A stretch of DNA of 16,633 nucleotides. Source: Myxococcota bacterium (lineage in GTDB: Bacteria; Myxococcota; UBA4151). The notes below the pieces were generated by a model. It saw only the letters and a program-made list of their open reading frames with translations. It was not told the origin of the DNA and made no database searches. This document shows, piece after piece, positions 14,104 through 16,633 of this stretch (positions are counted from its first letter, which is position 1; each line of letters starts with the position of its first letter). Location of the stretch: positions 1 to 16,633 of the forward strand of contig JAPKCE010000009.1 of the NCBI GenBank assembly GCA_028823075.1. Reading direction: 5' to 3'. Position numbers and translations under genes: made by a program.

Positions 14104-14876
14104 TCCCTAGCCTGAAATTCGCATTGCAACTCGTCGCTGTGTTCGGCGTCTGCCTGTTTCCCGGCTCGGTTTTGGCGCAAGTAGACGCGCCGACCATCAG
14201 CTTGCCTGAGATCAATTTCTCGGTGGGTGGTGGCGATGGGAACTTGGTTGAAAGCCTCAAGGTTATGGGGCTGATGACGGTGCTCACCTTGGCCCCAGCG
14301 ATCGTTATTTCGGTCACCAGTTTTACGCGCATTATCATTGTTTTTGGTTTCTTGCGCACGGCGCTGGGAACTCAGAGTTCGCCTCCCAACCAAGTCCTGG
14401 TCAGCCTCGCTTTGTTTCTGACCGCAGCGGTTATGACCCCCGTGGCGAACCGTATTTGGGAAGACGGTGTGGTGCCCCATCAAAATGGTCAGATCAGTGA
14501 TGTGGCGCTGGTTGGGGTCGCACTGAAAAATGTGCGAGGTTTTCTACTGATCCATACCCGCGACAAGGAGTTGATGACGGTTCATCGTTTGGCCGCTCAG
14601 TCGCGACCAAAGTCGCGCGACGATATCGCCTTTCATCTGCTCGTGCCGGCATTTATGTTGAGCGAATTAAAAGCTGCCTTCCAGATCGGGTTTTTGGTCG
14701 CTCTGCCATTTCTCGTTGTCGATCTGGCGGTCGCAACTTTGCTGATGAGCATGGGCATGATGATGCTGCCGCCGGTGATGGTCTCGCTACCCTTTAAGGT
14801 GCTGGTGTTCCTCCTCGCCGACGGTTGGAATTTGGTGGTGGTCAACCTGGCGCGCAGCTTCGGTATGGAGGTCTAG
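14091..14876 (+). CDS. fliP: Flagellar export gate protein FliP
   Basis: This 261-residue FliP starts with a cleavable signal peptide ending near VLAQ (28-31), as is usual in this family. Diagnostic parts are LTLAPAIVISVTSFTRIIIV (about 64-83), FLRTALGTQSSPPNQVLVSLALFLT (about 86-110), LLVPAFMLSELKAAFQIGF (about 182-200) and the final GMMMLPPVMVSLPFKVLVF. FliP forms a pentamer in the export gate with FliQ and FliR. The ATG lies inside the end of fliO, and the stop is directly followed by the ATG of fliQ. Confidence 0.97.
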   Translation: MLRLIPSLKFALQLVAVFGVCLFPGSVLAQVDAPTISLPEINFSVGGGDGNLVESLKVMGLMTVLTLAPAIVISVTSFTRIIIVFGFLRTALGTQSSPPNQVLVSLALFLTAAVMTPVANRIWEDGVVPHQNGQISDVALVGVALKNVRGFLLIHTRDKELMTVHRLAAQSRPKSRDDIAFHLLVPAFMLSELKAAFQIGFLVALPFLVVDLAVATLLMSMGMMMLPPVMVSLPFKVLVFLLADGWNLVVVNLARSFGMEV

Positions 14877-15149
14877 ATGGACGGTGCAACCGTCTCAATC
14901 GCCTTGCGCCAAATGGTTGACGTTTCGATGGCAGTCGCCGGCCCATACCTTCTGATTGGCCTAACGGTCGGTCTGTTTATGAGCCTGTTCCAGGCCCTTA
15001 CCCAACTGCAAGAGCCGTCGATGGTGTTCGTGCCTAAAGTGATCGCGGTTGTGGGTTTGATGGGGTTGATCGGCGGTTGGAGCAGCGATGCTCTGGTATC
15101 TTACACCATTCAGATGTTTGAACTGTTTGGAACCATTACGGCGCCATGA
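14877..15149 (+). CDS. fliQ: Flagellar export gate protein FliQ
   Basis: The 90-residue FliQ has two membrane helices (about 16-36 and 54-74) with the family stretch GLFMSLFQALTQLQEPSMVF (32-51) and the following PKVIAVVGLMGLIG. It forms the outer, membrane-facing strand of the export gate around FliP5FliR. The ATG immediately follows the fliP stop with no spacer, and its own stop overlaps the fliR start (ATGA). Confidence 0.97.
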   Translation: MDGATVSIALRQMVDVSMAVAGPYLLIGLTVGLFMSLFQALTQLQEPSMVFVPKVIAVVGLMGLIGGWSSDALVSYTIQMFELFGTITAP

Positions 15150-15895
15150 GCGATCTTTTTTGGACCCAGCCTGAATGGCTTCTAGGCTTTGGTATGGTCA
15201 GCCTCAGGCTGATCTGTTTTTTTGTCGTGCTACCCGCCTTTCCCGGCGGACCTTTTGGCGTTCGTTTACGCGCTATTACGGCCTTATGGTTAGCGTGGAT
15301 TTTTCAGATGGCCTCACCTCTGGCGGTCGTCGAAATGAGCCTCGCTTGGACAATTTACAACCTGACCGCTTCGGCTTGCATCGGCCTGGTTCTCGGGTTT
15401 GCGGTTCGTCTATCCCTTGACGCTTTACATTTCGGCGGGGAAATCTTAGGTATTAACATCGGTTTAGGGATGGCAGGCGTCGTCGACCCCTCGACAGGTA
15501 GCCGCGAAAACCCAGTGAGTCGTTTCCTCGTTTTGGCGGGCGCGGTGGTGATACTTTCCTTCGATTTTCACCTCGGCATTTTGCAGCTTCTACGTCAGAG
15601 CTTCGCATGGCAGCCGCATGTGGATCTATGGATGTTCGGTCCTTTGTCAGGCTCGCTGATGTTCGAACAAGGCGTGCGCTTTGGTTTGCCGGTAATTGGC
15701 GGCGCTACCTTGCTTTATCTGCTGTTCGGCGTGCTCGCCCGAGTCGCTCCTCAGGTCCAGATCTTTCAGATAGCGTACAGTGTTACCATCCTCGGGGGCC
15801 TCTTGATTTTAGCCAATGAGGTCGGACAGGTTCCGGCCCTGGTGGAGAGTTTCTTGCAAGCTCATCTGGACACCCTCGCCCTCCTGGTTCGCTGA
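15146..15895 (+). CDS. fliR: Flagellar export gate protein FliR
   Basis: The 249-residue FliR has about six hydrophobic segments spread over its length. Recognisable parts are PAFPGGPFGVRLRAITALWLAW (near 30-51), ALHFGGEILGINIGLGMAGVVDP (about 92-114), then NPVSRFLVLAGAVVI and RVAPQVQIFQIAYSVTILGGL (about 198-218), the last of which is strongly conserved. A single FliR completes the FliP5FliQ4FliR1 gate. It starts in the fliQ stop (ATGA) and is followed by flhB after 39 bases. Confidence 0.96.
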   Translation: MSDLFWTQPEWLLGFGMVSLRLICFFVVLPAFPGGPFGVRLRAITALWLAWIFQMASPLAVVEMSLAWTIYNLTASACIGLVLGFAVRLSLDALHFGGEILGINIGLGMAGVVDPSTGSRENPVSRFLVLAGAVVILSFDFHLGILQLLRQSFAWQPHVDLWMFGPLSGSLMFEQGVRFGLPVIGGATLLYLLFGVLARVAPQVQIFQIAYSVTILGGLLILANEVGQVPALVESFLQAHLDTLALLVR

Positions 15896-15934
15896 TCCAC
15901 CAGGCTTGGCGCCGGGGTGCGCGAAGGGGCTGCG

Positions 15935-16633
15935 GTGGCCGACGAGGATAAAGACTCCAAAACAGAGGACGCCACCCCTCAAAAGATCGAGGATTCTCGC
16001 AAAAAAGGACAGGTCGCCTTTAGTCGTGAAGTGGGCGCTGTGGTCACCGTCTTTGGTAGTGCCATGGCATTTATTTCCTTCGGTGAGTCCCTTGCTTCGG
16101 GCGTCATCGAGTTGACCAAAAATATCTACAAACGCATCGCCCAGCCCAACGCCCCCTTGGGTGATTTAGCTTTGGACACGGTGCTCTTGGTCGGGGTTCC
16201 CTTGGCTGCGATTATGATCTTTCTTGGTATCGCTCTTTTTCTCACGAGTTTCGCCCAAGTTGGCGCTTTGTTAGCCTGGGAAGCGGTTAAGCCGGACATC
16301 AAAAAGCTCAACCCGCTTAAAAAAGCCAAGCAGATGTATTTTAGCGTTCAGGGTTTGGCCGACTTCGCTAAGGCTTTAATGAAGATCGGCGGCTTGGGCT
16401 TGGTCGGTATCATCGTATTAAGAAACCGCTGGGAGATTCTGCCTGGACTGGTGTGGATGCATCCTGCGATCGGCCTGGCAAAGGTTGGTGAAATCGCCAT
16501 TGTCCTCGTTTTTTCGATCGCTGCGCTGTTGGTGCTCATCGCCGCTGCCGATGTCGCCTATGTACGTTGGAAATACGCCCGAGACCTGATGATGAGCCTG
16601 CACGATATTAAGCAAGAAACCAAAGGTCGCGAG
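15935..16633 (+). CDS. flhB: Flagellar export switch protein FlhB, N-terminal part (3' end outside window)
   Basis: The frame is open from GTG 15935 to the last base, giving 233 residues. AAGGGG (15924-15929) sits five bases upstream. The start shows EDATPQKIEDSRKKGQVAFSRE (about 11-32), the FlhB signature, then four membrane segments (about 36-55, 75-104, 149-166 and 186-211), ending in YARDLMMSLHDIKQETKGRE, the beginning of the cytoplasmic linker. FlhB controls the switch from hook-type to filament-type export by self-cleavage at NPTH, which lies beyond the window and cannot be checked. In many related operons flhA and flhF follow. Confidence 0.95.
   Translation, partial: MADEDKDSKTEDATPQKIEDSRKKGQVAFSREVGAVVTVFGSAMAFISFGESLASGVIELTKNIYKRIAQPNAPLGDLALDTVLLVGVPLAAIMIFLGIALFLTSFAQVGALLAWEAVKPDIKKLNPLKKAKQMYFSVQGLADFAKALMKIGGLGLVGIIVLRNRWEILPGLVWMHPAIGLAKVGEIAIVLVFSIAALLVLIAAADVAYVRWKYARDLMMSLHDIKQETKGRE

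Noticed and set aside
1..16633. Mobile elements, CRISPR arrays, tRNA or rRNA genes and att sites.
   Set aside because: No transposase, integrase, direct repeat array, tRNA-like cloverleaf or rRNA segment was recognised on either strand.

Overview
The window looks like a chromosomal segment of a flagellated Gram-negative bacterium of the broad 'deltaproteobacterial' grade (Myxococcota, Bradymonadota, Bdellovibrionota, Desulfobacterota or SAR324-like). The basis is a regulatory-type phosphotransferase cluster with HPr kinase, predicted lipoproteins, and a long flagellar operon in the order motA-motB-fliL-fliM-fliN-fliO-fliP-fliQ-fliR-flhB, which is also known from spirochaetes and several deltaproteobacteria. 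Genus and species cannot be read from the sequence. I see no mobile element, tRNA, rRNA or CRISPR array, and the base and codon use look even throughout.

Region 1 (1-3922, + strand) holds hprK (5' end missing), rapZ, a mannose-family EIIA, HPr and ptsI. The genes overlap or nearly touch, so they form one operon. PEP phosphate can flow EI (His200) -> HPr (His15) -> EIIA (His9), while HprK can modify HPr at Ser46. No sugar permease (EIIB/C/D) is present, so the system is probably regulatory rather than for uptake. Region 2 (3924-6094, - strand) is a three-gene operon: a DUF4124-like membrane protein, a lipoprotein of unknown function, and the ribosomal silencing factor rsfS. It converges on ptsI with one base between the stop codons.

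Region 3 (6095-6800) is a divergent intergenic region with candidate regulatory sites, then a monocistronic HU-family DNA-binding protein with a good intrinsic terminator. Its HU protein carries an unusual glycine/aspartate-rich insertion. Region 4 (6811-8886) holds a HEAT-like repeat protein and an exported, probably lipid-anchored eight-bladed PQQ-type beta-propeller.

Region 5 (8945-16633) is the flagellar block: the stator (motA, two motB-like genes), the stator-associated fliL, the switch proteins fliM and fliN, and the export gate fliO, fliP, fliQ, fliR and flhB (cut by the window end). Genes are tightly packed with many start/stop overlaps.

The most interesting observation is the tandem pair of motB-like genes. 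The first keeps the peptidoglycan-binding OmpA-like domain but has Ser23 where the essential channel aspartate should be. The second keeps the aspartate (Asp26) but has a degenerate OmpA-like domain that has lost the usual peptidoglycan-contacting residues. This complementary loss suggests a heterodimeric stator B subunit with divided labour, one chain for ion translocation and one for anchoring. That is an inference from sequence alone.
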